Below, in pieces: positions 1 through 10,674 of a DNA stretch of 64,000 nucleotides. This stretch comes from Cryptomeria japonica. Its lineage: Eukaryota; Streptophyta; Pinopsida; Cupressales; Cupressaceae. Location: contig NC_081411.1 in assembly GCF_030272615.1 (NCBI RefSeq), forward strand, positions 183,914,977 through 183,978,976. The letters run 5' to 3'. The notes under the pieces are model-generated. The model saw only the letters and a program-made list of their open reading frames with translations. It was not told the origin of the DNA and made no database searches. The position numbers and the translations under genes are program-made. How positions within the stretch are numbered: position 1 is the stretch's first letter; the number at the start of each line of letters is the position of its first letter.

Positions 1-484
1 CTTGTAGAATGAATGAATTCCATTTGTATTTTCACTTAATGATTAGATTGTGAGTTTTTGGAGTTGAGAAGAGTGGTTAATCTTGTTATATGTCTCTTGA
101 GTCAAGTTGAAGTTCTTGAATTTGGTTTTGGGTCAGCATGCCCTTGAGTGTTTTATGGTTTGTGTTGGATGCTTTACATCAGAGAAGTGATAGAAATTTC
201 TAGAAATATCTAGTAATTTCTACCACTGTTCATTGTTTGTTAAATTGTTAGCCTTCCATTGTTATTACTGATAGTTATGGGAAAAAAACTACATGTTAGA
301 AACTTTCCTGAATTTTCTTAATGCTTCCAAATTCATCTTTAAATTGAGTTTGGTGTAAAAATCATTACACACAATACCAAAAAAATCAGTTTGTTTATGC
401 ATGCAATAATTCATGCAAATAAATTGTTTTTATTTTCTATGTCGTAGCACACCACCTCGCATTTTTGTTTTTTATGTCACCGCC
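1..484. other. AT-rich spacer, no gene seen
   Basis: No reading frame, RNA gene or repeat boundary could be supported. Similarity to the ankyrin gene at the right end of the window starts just after this stretch, at about 485, and exon 1 of that gene is not recognisable here. Confidence 0.5.
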
Positions 485-1259
485 CTTTGTTCACCTTCAA
501 GTATCTATTAAGTTTTATGTAGATGTAAGATATTTTGTGAAAATTGAATCAGTGGGACATGTCATCTCCTAATTGAATAGTTTTAGGGTTTGTGTTTTAT
601 AAAGTTGTTTTAATATGTTGTCCTTAGAATTAATATTACTTCAGCTTTGGTTTCTTTACAGTTGATAGCCTATATACACTGTTTTGTTTATATGTTTTTT
701 TTATAAATTTTTAAGGAGTTTGAGCTATTTTATATTCTTATTTCAGTCGAGGTTTGTATTGCATCAACAAACATAAATTAGCCATCTACGAGTTGGAGCT
801 GTTTTATGTTCTTATGTCCTTTTCTGACTTGAGGCAATGGATTTTGATGCTTATTTTACATGTATTGTGGATCATATACTAAATTCAGGTTATGCAAAGC
901 AAATAATTATCCAAGAAAGGGACGAATATCTCAAAATAACTTTGCATATAGCTGTTGGAAGAAACTGTGCAAGGATATAATAAAGTTTGTACCCGAACTA
1001 TGTTATTGGGTTAATGATAGCCAAGAAACACCACTTTGAGTGGCTATGAAATTGGGGTATCTAGAAGCAATAAAAATGTTGATAAAGGAAAGGCCAAATT
1101 CTATTGAAATATAGAATATTTATGGAATAAACGTTCTACAATTAGCTGTCCAAGTTAACCAAGTGTGAATTGTCGATTGCCTGAATGAAAGGGCAGGCTT
1201 ATCATACTTGGTCAAGTAGGGAATTCTAGAGGAAAAGAACCCACCAAGTGGAGGAAATA
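485..1259 (+). pseudogene. Ankyrin/PGG copy A, left part (intron 1 and 5' exon 2)
   Basis: This stretch aligns by eye with intron 1 and the start of exon 2 of the intact ankyrin gene at 54650-57353. Shared marks are the phrase around the block 'gtgggacatg' in the intron and the exon text coding for YWVNDSQETPL. It is clearly dead. The exon 2 acceptor, TTTTACAG in the intact gene, reads TTTTACATG here (near 850-870). An in-frame TGA follows the QETPL motif near 1037, and more stops come after it. Exon 1 is absent. The exon text breaks off at 1259, where a Copia LTR begins. Retention of intron sequence shows that the copy came from a DNA-level duplication. Confidence 0.85.
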
Positions 1260-1608
1260 TGTTAGCATTAATTTCCAGTTCATTTCCAGTTCTGTTGGCA
1301 TTAGGTTTTAGTTACCTGCGTAGATTATGAATCATAATCAATCAATAATTGTTAGCTTCAGTCTCCTCCATTCGCGTGAATTTAACACATTAGTCTAACT
1401 CAGATTTCTTGAGTTACATCTACAAAGTGTGGATCTAAACACAACAAGATGTATGCACATTGTATGCCTTTATTATTGTATTTTTCTTTCAATTAACATA
1501 ATACGCAATTTTTTTTGTTCATGCTCTGTATTTTATATTCTTTACATGCAAAGTTGTCTTTTTTTCTTCTTTCTATTGATCAATATTATTACAGCTATAA
1601 ATTTTACA
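1260..1608 (+). repeat. Copia 5' LTR
   Basis: It begins TGTTAGC and ends near TTTTACA. It matches the 3' LTR at 7068-7407 along its length, including the shared block around 'ttgagttacatc' and the final pyrimidine-rich stretch. At 349 bp it is a typical Copia LTR size. Visible mismatches and indels against the partner show that the insertion is not recent. Confidence 0.9.
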
Positions 1609-1624
1609 CGTTATCAGAGCACTC
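1609..1624 (+). promoter_or_regulatory. Copia primer-binding site
   Basis: Directly after the 5' LTR lies TTATCAGAGC, a slightly mutated form of the TGGTATCAGAGC site complementary to the 3' end of plant initiator tRNA-Met. Reverse transcription of the element would be primed here. Confidence 0.7.
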
Positions 1625-1686
1625 GGGCTAGAAAGAAGGAAAATAAATATATTTTTTTGCACGTATAGTCAATCAGTGTTTAAAAA

Positions 1687-2510
1687 ATGGAGTTTCCAGT
1701 TTCTTCTCTTCTCACTCCAGACAACTATTTCAAATGGAAGCCAAAGACTTTGCTTTAGCTTAGAAGTAGAGGTTTATATCGAATAGTTATGGCAACATAG
1801 ATTGAACCAAATCCCGCAGTTGAAAAATCCAAATATTTCAATAGGATGGATGAAGCATATGGTCTCTTATGCTTGTCCATGTCTCCAAAATTGTTGTTTC
1901 ATGTTGAAGGATGCAAAAGTCCAAATGAAGTTTGGACCACAATGGAGACTCTTTTTGAAAAGAAAGATGAGATGTGGGGTCACATTCTTGAAAATGAGCA
2001 TAACTCATTAGATCCAAAAAGGTTTGATAACATTCAAGACTTCTTCACCAAGTTCAAGGGACAATTACTTCAGCTGAAAGGATGAGAAATCGACAAATCC
2101 AAGGATGAAAGCAAATTAATCCTTTCTATTCTATCATAATTAGGTCTACAATATGTTGTATTTGTCTCCACTTTTCACACAGTCAGGCTTGCAACAAGAG
2201 CAACTTGGATGATGCCCACACTTGATGCCTTCATTGAGTCCTTGATACATGAGCAAGATAAACTCATAAAGATGACCACATTAAAAAATTCCAATGATCA
2301 TACACTTGTTGTGCATGGAAGTGGAAAGAACAAATGTGAATCCAATAAACAATCCAAAGGCAAAGGTAAGAAGGACCAAATCCAAGAAAGGAAGGCAATC
2401 CCAAACCTCCAGATGGATCTACCAGGTCAAAAGAAAAGAAGGACAAAAAGGGCAAATCAAAGTGCAACTATTGCAACTATGGTTACCATCAAGAATCATC
2501 ATGCATGAAG
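1687..2510 (+). pseudogene. Copia gag (broken)
   Basis: The frame opens with MEFPVSSLL, typical of Copia capsid starts, and continues through a capsid-like stretch with W and L spacing (SPNEVWTTMETLFEKK near 1918-1970). It ends with a basic linker and a zinc knuckle CNYCNYGYHQESSC (CX2CX4HX4C) near 2462-2505. In-frame stops near 1759, 1798 and 2083 and at least one frame change interrupt it. Gag would package the element RNA; this copy cannot give a full protein. Confidence 0.8.
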
Positions 2511-3925
2511 AAGACCATTGATCTCATGGAACAAACACTTCAACAAAGCAATCTTGGTAACCTTATCCCAGAAGGTGCTAAGAAGAAGCATGAAGAAAAA
2601 GAACCAGAAACAAGAAACAATGCTCATGCATTGATTGCTATTCATTCTTCTTTAGATACATGGATCATAAAATCTGGAGCTTCACACCATATGGAAGCCA
2701 CAAAAGATATTCTCTCTTCTTTGAAACCATATTCTAGTTCACCTATTCGCTTGGGAGATGGATCTCCTATAGCAACGACTGGAATAGGGAAGGTTGAGAT
2801 GGGAATTGGAAGTTTTGAGAATGTCTTGCACATTCCAAAGCTTTCTATCAATCTTCTTTCTGTGTATCAAATGACACACACTGGCACTGGTAGGAGAGGT
2901 GAATTCACTCCAAATTCTATGAGCATATTTGACATTGAAGACAACTCCAAAATTGTTGTTGGTAAGGAAAATCATCAATCTCATATGTACACTTTCACTG
3001 ATTTTGTTGCCAAATCAGATTCTACTTTACTTTTAACACATGCAAATGATGAAAGTAGAGTTTGGCATGAAAGATTTGGTCAGTTGAACTTTAGGTGCAT
3101 GTGACAATTGAGAAAACAAGGGATATTGAAAGTGTTTCCTACCATAGAATTTTCTGATGGAGTTTGTGAAGGTTGTTCTCTTAGAAAGGATCCACAAGAA
3201 AAGTATCCAAAGGGGATTGCATGGAGAGACACCTCTCCTCTAGAGATTGTTCACAAAGATTTGATGGGTCCATTTCCTGATCCTTCCATGAGCAAAGCTA
3301 GATATATGCTAACATTCATTGATGATTGCACAAGATACCACATGGGTTTATTTTCTCAAATTCAAATATGAGGTGTTTGAGAATCTCAAGAGTTTCAAAT
3401 CCCATGTGGTGTATCAATAAGATAAAATGATCAAGATCCTCTACACAAATAATGGGGGGAGTATGTCAACAATGATGTTCAACATCTTTGTGATGAATCA
3501 GGAATACAATTGCAACACACAGCTCCTTATGTACTATGCAACAGAATGGGGTAGCTGAGAGGAAGAACCAATCCTTGAAGGAGATGGTTAGTTGTATGTT
3601 GCATGATAGATATCTTCCCTCCAAATTGTGGGCTAAAGAAATCAATTATGCTTCATATGTATACAATATAGATATCCTCACAAATCTCTCATAGGAAAGA
3701 CATCTTTTGAAGCATGTAGTGACATGCAACTGGAAGTGACCCATTTTTTAATGTTTGGATCACATGCATGGGCTCACATTCCTGTAGAGAAGAGGAAGGC
3801 TTTGGTGCCTCAAAGAAAAGAATGCATCTTTTTTGGATACGTAGATGGTGTAAAGCGCTACATATTGTTAGATCTTTCAACATAAACACTCTTAATTGAG
3901 AGGAGTGTCTACTTTGATGAAAGTC
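2511..3925 (+). pseudogene. Copia protease and integrase (broken)
   Basis: The protease active-site region reads WIIKSGASHHM near 2660-2695; the usual catalytic Asp of the D-S-G-A motif is Lys here. The GAG-pre-integrase zinc region follows (VWHERFGQL near 3060, CEGCSLRK near 3165). The integrase core follows with DLMGPF and FIDDCTRY (near 3260-3340). The frame then breaks repeatedly, though recognisable text (QNGVAERKN near 3545) continues to about 3900. The order protease, integrase, then RT is diagnostic of Copia. Confidence 0.85.
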
Positions 3926-4279
3926 CCATGCATGCATCTCAGGAGCCACATTCCAATACTTCTTTGCTTCCTTTGCTTACAGATCTCAAAGATGATACAT
4001 TAAATCATTCAGATCTGATTTATGATACATCTAAATCTGATGTAGGTGAACTTGAGAATGCATGTGCAGATCTAGATGCAGTTCCTGATTGGGCCTCTAG
4101 TGATGATTCAGTAGCTCCTATGAGAAATCAAAGGGCTAGGAGCCTGGCTAATATATATGATGCTCGTCATGCACTTTAAGCTACCAATCCCATCATTCCA
4201 ATGCATGCCTATATGTCTCAAGCATCTGATCTTTGGACTTATCCAAAAGTTGCAAGGAATCCTCTTTGGGAAGCAACTA
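3926..4279 (+). pseudogene. Copia integrase C-terminus to RT linker
   Basis: An open stretch coding a Ser/Asp-rich linker (TDLKDDTLNHSDLIYDTSKSD) leads into the RT. Linkers of this composition are usual between Copia integrase and RT and have no fixed function. It is interrupted by a stop near 4177. Confidence 0.6.
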
Positions 4280-5335
4280 TGGATGAGGAGCACAATTCTC
4301 TCATTGAGAATCACACTTGGGACTTGATTCCACTTCCACTTGATCGCAAACTTGTAAGGTGAAAATGGGTCTATACAACAAAGAAATCAGTAGATGGCCA
4401 TGTAAGCAGATACAAAGCAAGGTTGGTAGCCAAAGCATATCAACAAGTTCATGGAATTGACTATGATGGAAATTTTGCTCTAGTGGCAAAAATGGACTCC
4501 ATTCGGTTGGCTCTTGCAATTGCAGAAGCAAGAAGGTGGGAGATTCATCACATGGATTTGAAGAACACATTTCTTCATGGTAATCTCGAGGAGGAGGTCT
4601 ACATGGAGCATCCATAAGGGTATGTACAAAATTCCTCATTGGTATGTAGACTCAAGAAGTCACTCTATGGCCTTAAGAAGACACCTAGAGCTTGGTATGC
4701 TAAAATGGATTCTTATCTTTTGTCTCAAAATTTTATGCGATGAAAATCTGAGCCAAATGGTTATATGATGAGAACATCCGACTCTCTGTTGCTCATAGTC
4801 CTTTGTGTAGATGATCTACTAATAACAAGTGATTCAACCACAACCATTGCTGCCATTAAAACTGCTTTGCATGACAAATTTTCCATGACAGACATGGGCC
4901 TCCTCCACATTTTCCTTGGTTTTGAAATCAACCAGAATGAATCAGGATTCATAGTTGCTCAATCCAAGTATGCAAGAGATCTCTTGGTTTGATTTTAGAT
5001 GAGTGACTACAAGCCAGCAACCATACCTTTCCTACTAGGGGTAAAGCTTGAGGATGACAAGTACACACCTTTGGTGGATTCCACACTATACCCTTAGCCT
5101 ATGGGGAATCTTCTTTATCTCACTCACTCTCGTCTAGATCTCTCATATGCAGTGGGTGTTGTTTCCAGATACATGCAGAGCTACATGAGCTACATTGGAA
5201 GACTACCAAACATATTCTTTGATATGTTTGAGGAACCATCAGTTATGGGATTCATTATTCCACAAAATGTACCTTGGATCTTATTGGCTACACTGATTCT
5301 GATTGGGTTAATGATCACATTGATCATAAGTCCAT
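4280..5335 (+). pseudogene. Copia reverse transcriptase and start of RNase H (broken)
   Basis: The RVT_2-type reverse transcriptase is easy to read: WVYTTKKSVDGHVSRYKARLV around 4366-4425, HHMDLKNTFLHGNL (first catalytic Asp, usually DVKTAFLHG) near 4546-4580, and CVDDLLI (YVDD-type box with Tyr changed to Cys) near 4805-4822. Stops near 4361, 4615, 4740 and 4990, and a frame change near 4700, make it non-functional. The RNase H start (GYTDSDWVNDHIDHKS) ends at 5335, where a solo LTR has inserted. Confidence 0.88.
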
Positions 5336-6531
5336 TGTAGCATCATAAAATTGTGACCTTGTAATTTTTGACCACATTTGGGTCTTCGCATTGGTGAACA
5401 AATCCCTATGCCTGATTGGAGACCCAAGACGTCCTCAAAGCACTTGCAACTTGCACCCCGCACTGCTCTTTGTCTCTGCCTATCCTAAATTAGGGTAGGA
5501 TAGGGGCATGGCAGTCCTGTCCCCCCTATTTTGGGCCTCCCTTGACCTAAATCTTGCATTGGGCTTGTTAATTGCAAGCGGGAAAAAGTTTTCCTATGTC
5601 AGCCTAAGACGAAAAATCAGTTAAAAACCCTAATTGACAAGAATATAAGGAGCATTTCCCTTCCTATTCGTATAAGTTCAATTAAGCTAAAATAAGTTCA
5701 ATAAGTGAAATCAAGCATTCAAGCATTCAAGCATTCAAGTATCCATTCAAGCATTGAGCATCTCAAGTCTCCCTTTTAAGGCTAGGTGTTGCATTCAAGT
5801 CAAGGATTCAACCATTGAAGAGGAGATCTCTACCAACATTCAAGACATTCTATTCCACATATCCTTTCAAACAACTCTATCATCATCTCAATTGCATCCT
5901 CTCTTGAGGTTAATTCTACTTCAGACATTTCCTTTCATTTACTAGCAAGTATTTTTCATCATTTGGTTAATTCCTAACCAGGGTTTGACCTGAAGGCAAA
6001 TCCCCCCTACCCCAACAATATTTCCTCTCTTTTCTGTGTGTAGGTTGTAGGTGCGCAATTGTAATTACAGGTTTAGGCTTCATTTTCAGAGACAAAAAAA
6101 CCCTTTTCGGCGCGTGGATTTTTCGGACGACCAAGCACACTTTCAACCTCGTCTTGACAAATTTCACTCAAATTTGCAGGGGAGCTTCGTCTCGACATCT
6201 TACTACTAATTCCAGGTGCACAACTTCATTCTACATCTCTATCTCAAGAATTAATCATTTCTTTGTCATCTTTACACTTGGTCTCAATTCACTCAATTCA
6301 ACTCGTCCATTTTAAAAGAGGTTTACTTTACTTTCTAAATTAATTTGTCATTTCATTTAACATTCAATCTATTTCCATTGAGTTTGGATCTAGTGAATTC
6401 AACCCACCCCTCTTTTAAATGTAATGTGCGTGAGAAGTTGAAGGGAATCCTTTGTGAAACTTTCACTCCTTTCTTGAGGAGGGTAAAGCTTTCCACTTGA
6501 TCTCTTGCCATCACCTTTTCACCGCATTACA
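5336..6531. mobile_element. Solo LTR inserted in Copia RNase H
   Basis: RNase H coding text stops at 5335 and resumes at 6532. The inserted 1196 bp begin TGTAGC and end ATTACA. The flanks are TCCAT (5331-5335) and TCCAA (6532-6536), a 5-bp target duplication with one mismatch. It holds no coding frame and no internal direct repeat of LTR size, so a solo LTR is the simplest reading. It contains a short CATTCAAG array near 5710-5755. The orientation of the parent element is not established. Confidence 0.8.
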
Positions 6532-6960
6532 TCCAATTTAGGCTATGTCCTTAGCTTGGGATCCAACCCCATTTGTTGGTCCAGTAAGAAGCACTCTGCC
6601 ATTGCTTTATCATTTGCAGAGGCTAAATATAGAGGTGCAGTCAATGTTACCATTCAGGCTGGTTGGTTGCAAAATTTTCTCACTGAGCTTGGTATCTTTT
6701 TTCATCGTTTGACAGTCATTTGGTGTGACAATCAGAGTACATTGAAGTTTTGCAAAGATCCAGTTCAACATCAATGCACCAAACATATTGAGATTCATAT
6801 GCACTACATCTGAGGTTTGATCAATGATGGAGTCATATATTTGCAATATTGTCCCACTTCTCACCAGGTTGCTGACATCTTCATGAAAGCGTTCACTGAG
6901 GAAAAGCTCCACTTCCTCCGAGATCTTCTTGGGTTGAAGGAGACTACAATACCGCAACCT
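6532..6960 (+). pseudogene. Copia RNase H, C-terminal part
   Basis: The frame resumes with GYVLSLGSNPICWSSKKHSA, the conserved Copia RNase H block, then AEAKYRG (usually TEAEY), WCDNQST and HIEIHMHYI. A TGA after HYI and further changes end it. The domain would remove RNA from the RNA-DNA hybrid during replication. Together with 5290-5335 it makes one domain split by the solo LTR. Confidence 0.85.
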
Positions 6961-7059
6961 TCATGCTTAGTTAGCATCTATTTTGAGGGGGTTTTTCTTC
7001 CCACTGGTTTTCCATCTTTCCTCATTTTCTTTCCTCTTCTATCTCTTTAGTTAGACTTA

Positions 7060-7067
7060 ATGAGGGG
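7060..7067 (+). promoter_or_regulatory. Copia polypurine tract
   Basis: ATGAGGGG lies immediately before the TG of the 3' LTR, the position and composition of a plus-strand primer site. Confidence 0.55.
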
Positions 7068-7407
7068 TGTTAGCGTTAATTTCCAGTTCTGTTGACGTTA
7101 ATTTTCAGCTACCTGCGTAGATTATGGATCATAATCAGTTAATAAATGTTAGCTTCAGTCTCCTCCATTCACGTGAATTTAACACATAAATCTAACTCAG
7201 ATTTCTTGAGTTACATCCACAAAGTGTGGATCTAAACAAGCAAGGTGTATGCACATCGTATGGCTTTATTATTGTTTTTTTCTTTCAATTAAGATAATAC
7301 TCTGGATTTTTTTTTTTGCATGCTCTGTATTTTCTGTTCTTTGCCTGCAAAGTTGTCTTTTTTTCTTCTTTCTGCAGATCAATACTGCTACAGCTGTAAA
7401 TTTCACA
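7068..7407 (+). repeat. Copia 3' LTR
   Basis: It starts TGTTAGCG and ends near TTTCACA, about 340 bp, and corresponds to 1260-1608. A small internal difference near the start (the 5' copy repeats 'ttccagttc') explains the length change. Confidence 0.9.
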
Positions 7408-8014
7408 AAGTGCAGATCCGGCTGAAAAAAATTGAATTGTTGATTGCCTGAATGAAAGGGTGGGCTTATCACATTCGGTCAACCAGGGACTTCTAGAGGA
7501 AAAGCGCCCGCGAAGTGGAGGAAATGCAGATCCAGCTGGATAAAAGGATCCTTTTTCAGAGATAAGTGGAGACACCTCCGCACACTGCAGCAAGGAAGAA
7601 AAGCTTGAATGTATGTTTATTTCTATACGAGCATCTAGTTGTTACTGAAGTTGTTTCCTTGAGCCAACTCTTGTGTTTAAGCATACGTTTTGGGCTTTTC
7701 GATTGTTTAATTTCTATATACTGATTTGAGTGTGCATTTTGTAGATGGTCAATTCGTTGTTGCGTATAAAGGGGATAAACATATTTGTCATTTACAAGGA
7801 AGGCTTAATGACCCTCGACATTGTGAGAGAGAACACAGAGTACCACGAATCCAACAGAATAATTGTAGTGATGTCTAATTATCTTTCCAAGCAAAAGCCT
7901 TTCCTGTATAACGCTCCAAAGGTTTGCGCACAGAAGGACGAGAATGCCATTAACATGGTGAACAAAGCATATGATGACAGGCGCATCACTGAATTAGTGG
8001 TGGCAGTGTTGTGA
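7408..8014 (+). pseudogene. Ankyrin/PGG copy A, right part (exon 2 end, intron 2, exon 3 start)
   Basis: Exon 2 text resumes after the Copia element. After about 23 bases it jumps back and repeats the exon from GAATTGTTGATTG (7433) to the exon end at 7610, so part of exon 2 is present twice. The donor is GTATGT (GTAAGT in the intact gene). Exon 3 starts at 7745 after TTTTGTAG and is open for 89 codons (MVNSLLRIKGINIF to TELVVAVL). There the sequence jumps to the 3' flank of the gene, making a TGA at 8012-8014. All four membrane helices of the PGG domain are therefore missing. Confidence 0.88.
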
Positions 8015-8470
8015 ATGTTTGCAAATGGTTATAAGTGTATTAATTATCTATCTCCGTGTTACACATGCAAAACAAATACTTAGCATCCTTCAAGATGTGA
8101 TGTTTGTGTTTGTGTGTTTCAAGTTGAATATATGATGTATTTTCAATAATATTTTGTAAATTATCTTTTAAATTATGGATAAGTTTCATATTATATTGAA
8201 ATATACTAGTCATGGATTCACGAAAGAATTTCACAATTATTAGGATATCATATAGTTTACATGTTTTAGATATATAAACTTTTAAAAATTAAATATTCAT
8301 AAAAATAACACATATTTTACAAACCAATCAATTAAGACTATTTGCCATACAATCATATTTACAAATTTAAAATAATGTCCAATAAATTTAAGATTACATT
8401 CGTGGAAGTCAAAATATTCTTATAAAATTGCACATTCAATCATGTCTTTTTTTGACAAAACTAGAACTCG
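8015..8470 (+). other. 3' flank of ankyrin copy A, shared with copies B and C
   Basis: From TGAATGTTTGCAAATGG onward the text matches the downstream flank of copy B (33641-34101) and of the intact gene (about 57525-57960). No coding frame is supported. The match to the intact gene ends where a truncated LTR begins in A and B. Confidence 0.8.
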
Positions 8471-8705
8471 TCATTAAGGATGATCTTATATATCTCCACA
8501 CAAAAAAATTATCTCCCACAAGTTGGCTTCACCAGATATCAAAATATGAAACGTGTAGCTTCAAGTCGGCTTCAATCTTTACAAAACTTTATTCTGAATC
8601 AATACAATATGATTACACACTTCCTATAGGTCTCACCAATCATCTCAGACACATCATCAATCACTGAAATTAACTCTAAGAATCTAGTCACACGTTACAC
8701 CAACA
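8471..8705 (-). repeat. Truncated LTR of the minus-strand host element
   Basis: The text matches 32109-32345, the LTR start on the minus strand (TGTTGGTGTAACG at 8705 reading leftward), over about 235 bp. It then breaks off at 8471, where ankyrin 3' flank begins. The same breakpoint occurs downstream of copy B (34102). Confidence 0.75.
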
Positions 8706-9010
8706 ATTATGAAGATAACTCCGTTTAACTGCTTTGCTAAGTATCGGACCTTCAACCAAGCATAGGAATCAACAACGAAGGGTAGATTTACATGACAAGT
8801 TTTTTTATATACTTAACCAACTATAACAAAACCAAAAAGCTTTATTGGAAATAGGAAATCTTCATCAAAACTTTACACTAAGCTTCACCAGGCAGACTTA
8901 ATACCAGAAAACTTACTAAAGACATCCAGTTAACCAAAAATTCATACCAGATCAGTTAAATGGGCTGAGTTTCCATCAATGACAACTCCTAAGAATCTGC
9001 ATGCATCTTA
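8706..9010 (-). other. 3' untranslated stub of the minus-strand host element
   Basis: Non-coding text between the last reading frame and the LTR of the host element. It is repeated at about 34337-34640 downstream of copy B, showing that both copies carry the same element end. No clear polypurine tract is visible next to the LTR. Confidence 0.6.
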
Positions 9011-10674
9011 CTATGCTCCAAGCAAGGTGTCCATCCGAGGAGTTATCAAATTTCTCAGTTCTCCCACTCTACTCAAAATTTTCTCCTCGTCCTTATTCAA
9101 GTCCTTTATTTTATTAGTGAAACCCATTATTTGGGCATCCAAGGTACTCAAAAAAACTAATTGGTGTGCAAAAGAATGACTAATATTGGCTAATTTACCT
9201 TCAAAATCTTTTATTTGTTGATCAATGTCTACAGTGAATTTTGGCAAAAATAGACACGATTTAAATATTTTTTTGCCTTCATCCAATTCATCTTCTACAC
9301 TCTTCATAGCAGTTTTTAAGCTTTGCCTATCTCTTTCAACTGCTTTCACGATTTGCTGCAGTCGCATCTCATTAAATCTTTTTCTGTATAGATTCATCTG
9401 TAGCCTTCTCCAATGATACAAATTGAGTGTTAACAACACTTAACATATTTCTAAGCTTTCCGGAGGGAGAAGCACCATAGTCCTATTTAAAACTTGGCAA
9501 AATCTTTCAAAATTTCTATTACAAGAGTAATGTATTCTTTTTCTTCAGACCGAGACTTAACCAAATCTTCACTTGCTTTGATTTGAGAAAGAGTGGAAAG
9601 TTTCAATGCTTGAAGAGGGGATAAGATTCTCAAATCCACCTTACCATTAGAGAAATCATCCTCTACATCAATTTTCTTGCCTTTGTTGGGAACACTGGCT
9701 GTAGTCATGGTTACCAAAGCTTTCTCTACCTGCTTGCCACCTTTCTCCTTCTCAACTGCCTCAACCTTGTCCACTTCACCACCTTCATCACCTTTCCCTT
9801 TCCCTATCTCCTTAGCTATCATTTCAGTAATGATCTCTTTCTCAGGAGGATCCTGAATAACTTCACTGGAGATGTCTGCTGCTAGATTCAATTGCACTTT
9901 CTGCAGTTTCTTGGTCAACTGGATCAATAGATGGGCTGAACCTCACCAGAGACTGTTGTATGTACTTCCAGAATGAAAGTGTCTTCAATATTCTATTCTT
10001 CTGGATGGGTCTTAACTTCTTGATTCACCTCATATCTCAGATCTAACAAAAAGTCTTTCATTATCTACTCGGTTTCCTTTGCTACTTCATCTAATTTACC
10101 AAGCATTATCCTATTAACCCTCCTCTTAATCTTGAATTTTTCTTTAACCAACATTACCAATCTATCAATTTCATCTTTAGAAATAGCAGAATAAGTATTT
10201 ACTAAAACATACTCTTGCATTTCTTCATCATTTCTACATGCTGCATTCCTGTTGACATCCAAAATGTCATATAATTCCTTCAGAATCATTGATGATAGTT
10301 CAATTAGAGCTCTACTAAAGTTATTCATGTACTGAACAACTACTTCTTCAATCTCTCTCTTCTCTTTATCACCTACATTCTCATACTATACAATTAAGTT
10401 ATTCAAATTCCCATCCTTAATAATTTCTTCTTGAATTCTTCTAAGGATTTTGGAAGAACAATGGAATAAGAACTCTCAAGCTTATCAGATTCCAGACCTG
10501 CATCCAACTCAAAGTTTTTCTTCATTCTTCCTCTAGGTTTTTCATATGGCTCTCCTTGATTTTTTGTCTTCTTGGAGGGTGGAGCATCAAAGGATGGTTT
10601 TCTGACTACTCTAGCATAGGTAGTAGTCTTCTTAACTTTCCAAACTTCTTCATCTAACTCTGTCTCCTCCTCTG
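9011..10674 (-). pseudogene. Distal coiled-coil part of the host element's accessory frame (broken)
   Basis: Three open pieces lie in minus order: 10674-10403 (acidic then basic, containing TTTYARVVRKPSFD), 10328-10065 (IDRLVMLVKEKFKIKRRVNRI) and 9927-9011 (a lysine/glutamate-rich linker KGKGDEGGEVDKVEAVEKEK, then a long coiled coil ending LRNLITPRMDTLLGA). Stops separate them. The first piece continues the frame that ends at 16511, once the nested element between them is taken out. No catalytic motif is visible. Similar long accessory frames occur in gymnosperm LTR elements; their function is unknown to me. Confidence 0.6.

Larger units (their letters stand above)
1260..7407 (+). mobile_element. 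Ty1/Copia LTR retrotransposon, degenerate, inserted in ankyrin copy A exon 2
   Basis: Two direct LTRs (1260-1608 and 7068-7407) flank gag, protease, integrase, reverse transcriptase and RNase H in Copia order (integrase before RT). The flanks are AAATA on the left and AAGTG on the right. Each differs by one base from AAATG at the matching place in the other ankyrin copies, so this is a decayed 5-bp target duplication. Internal frames carry many stops and frameshifts, and a solo LTR (5336-6531) splits RNase H. The element cannot be autonomous in this state. Confidence 0.92.
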
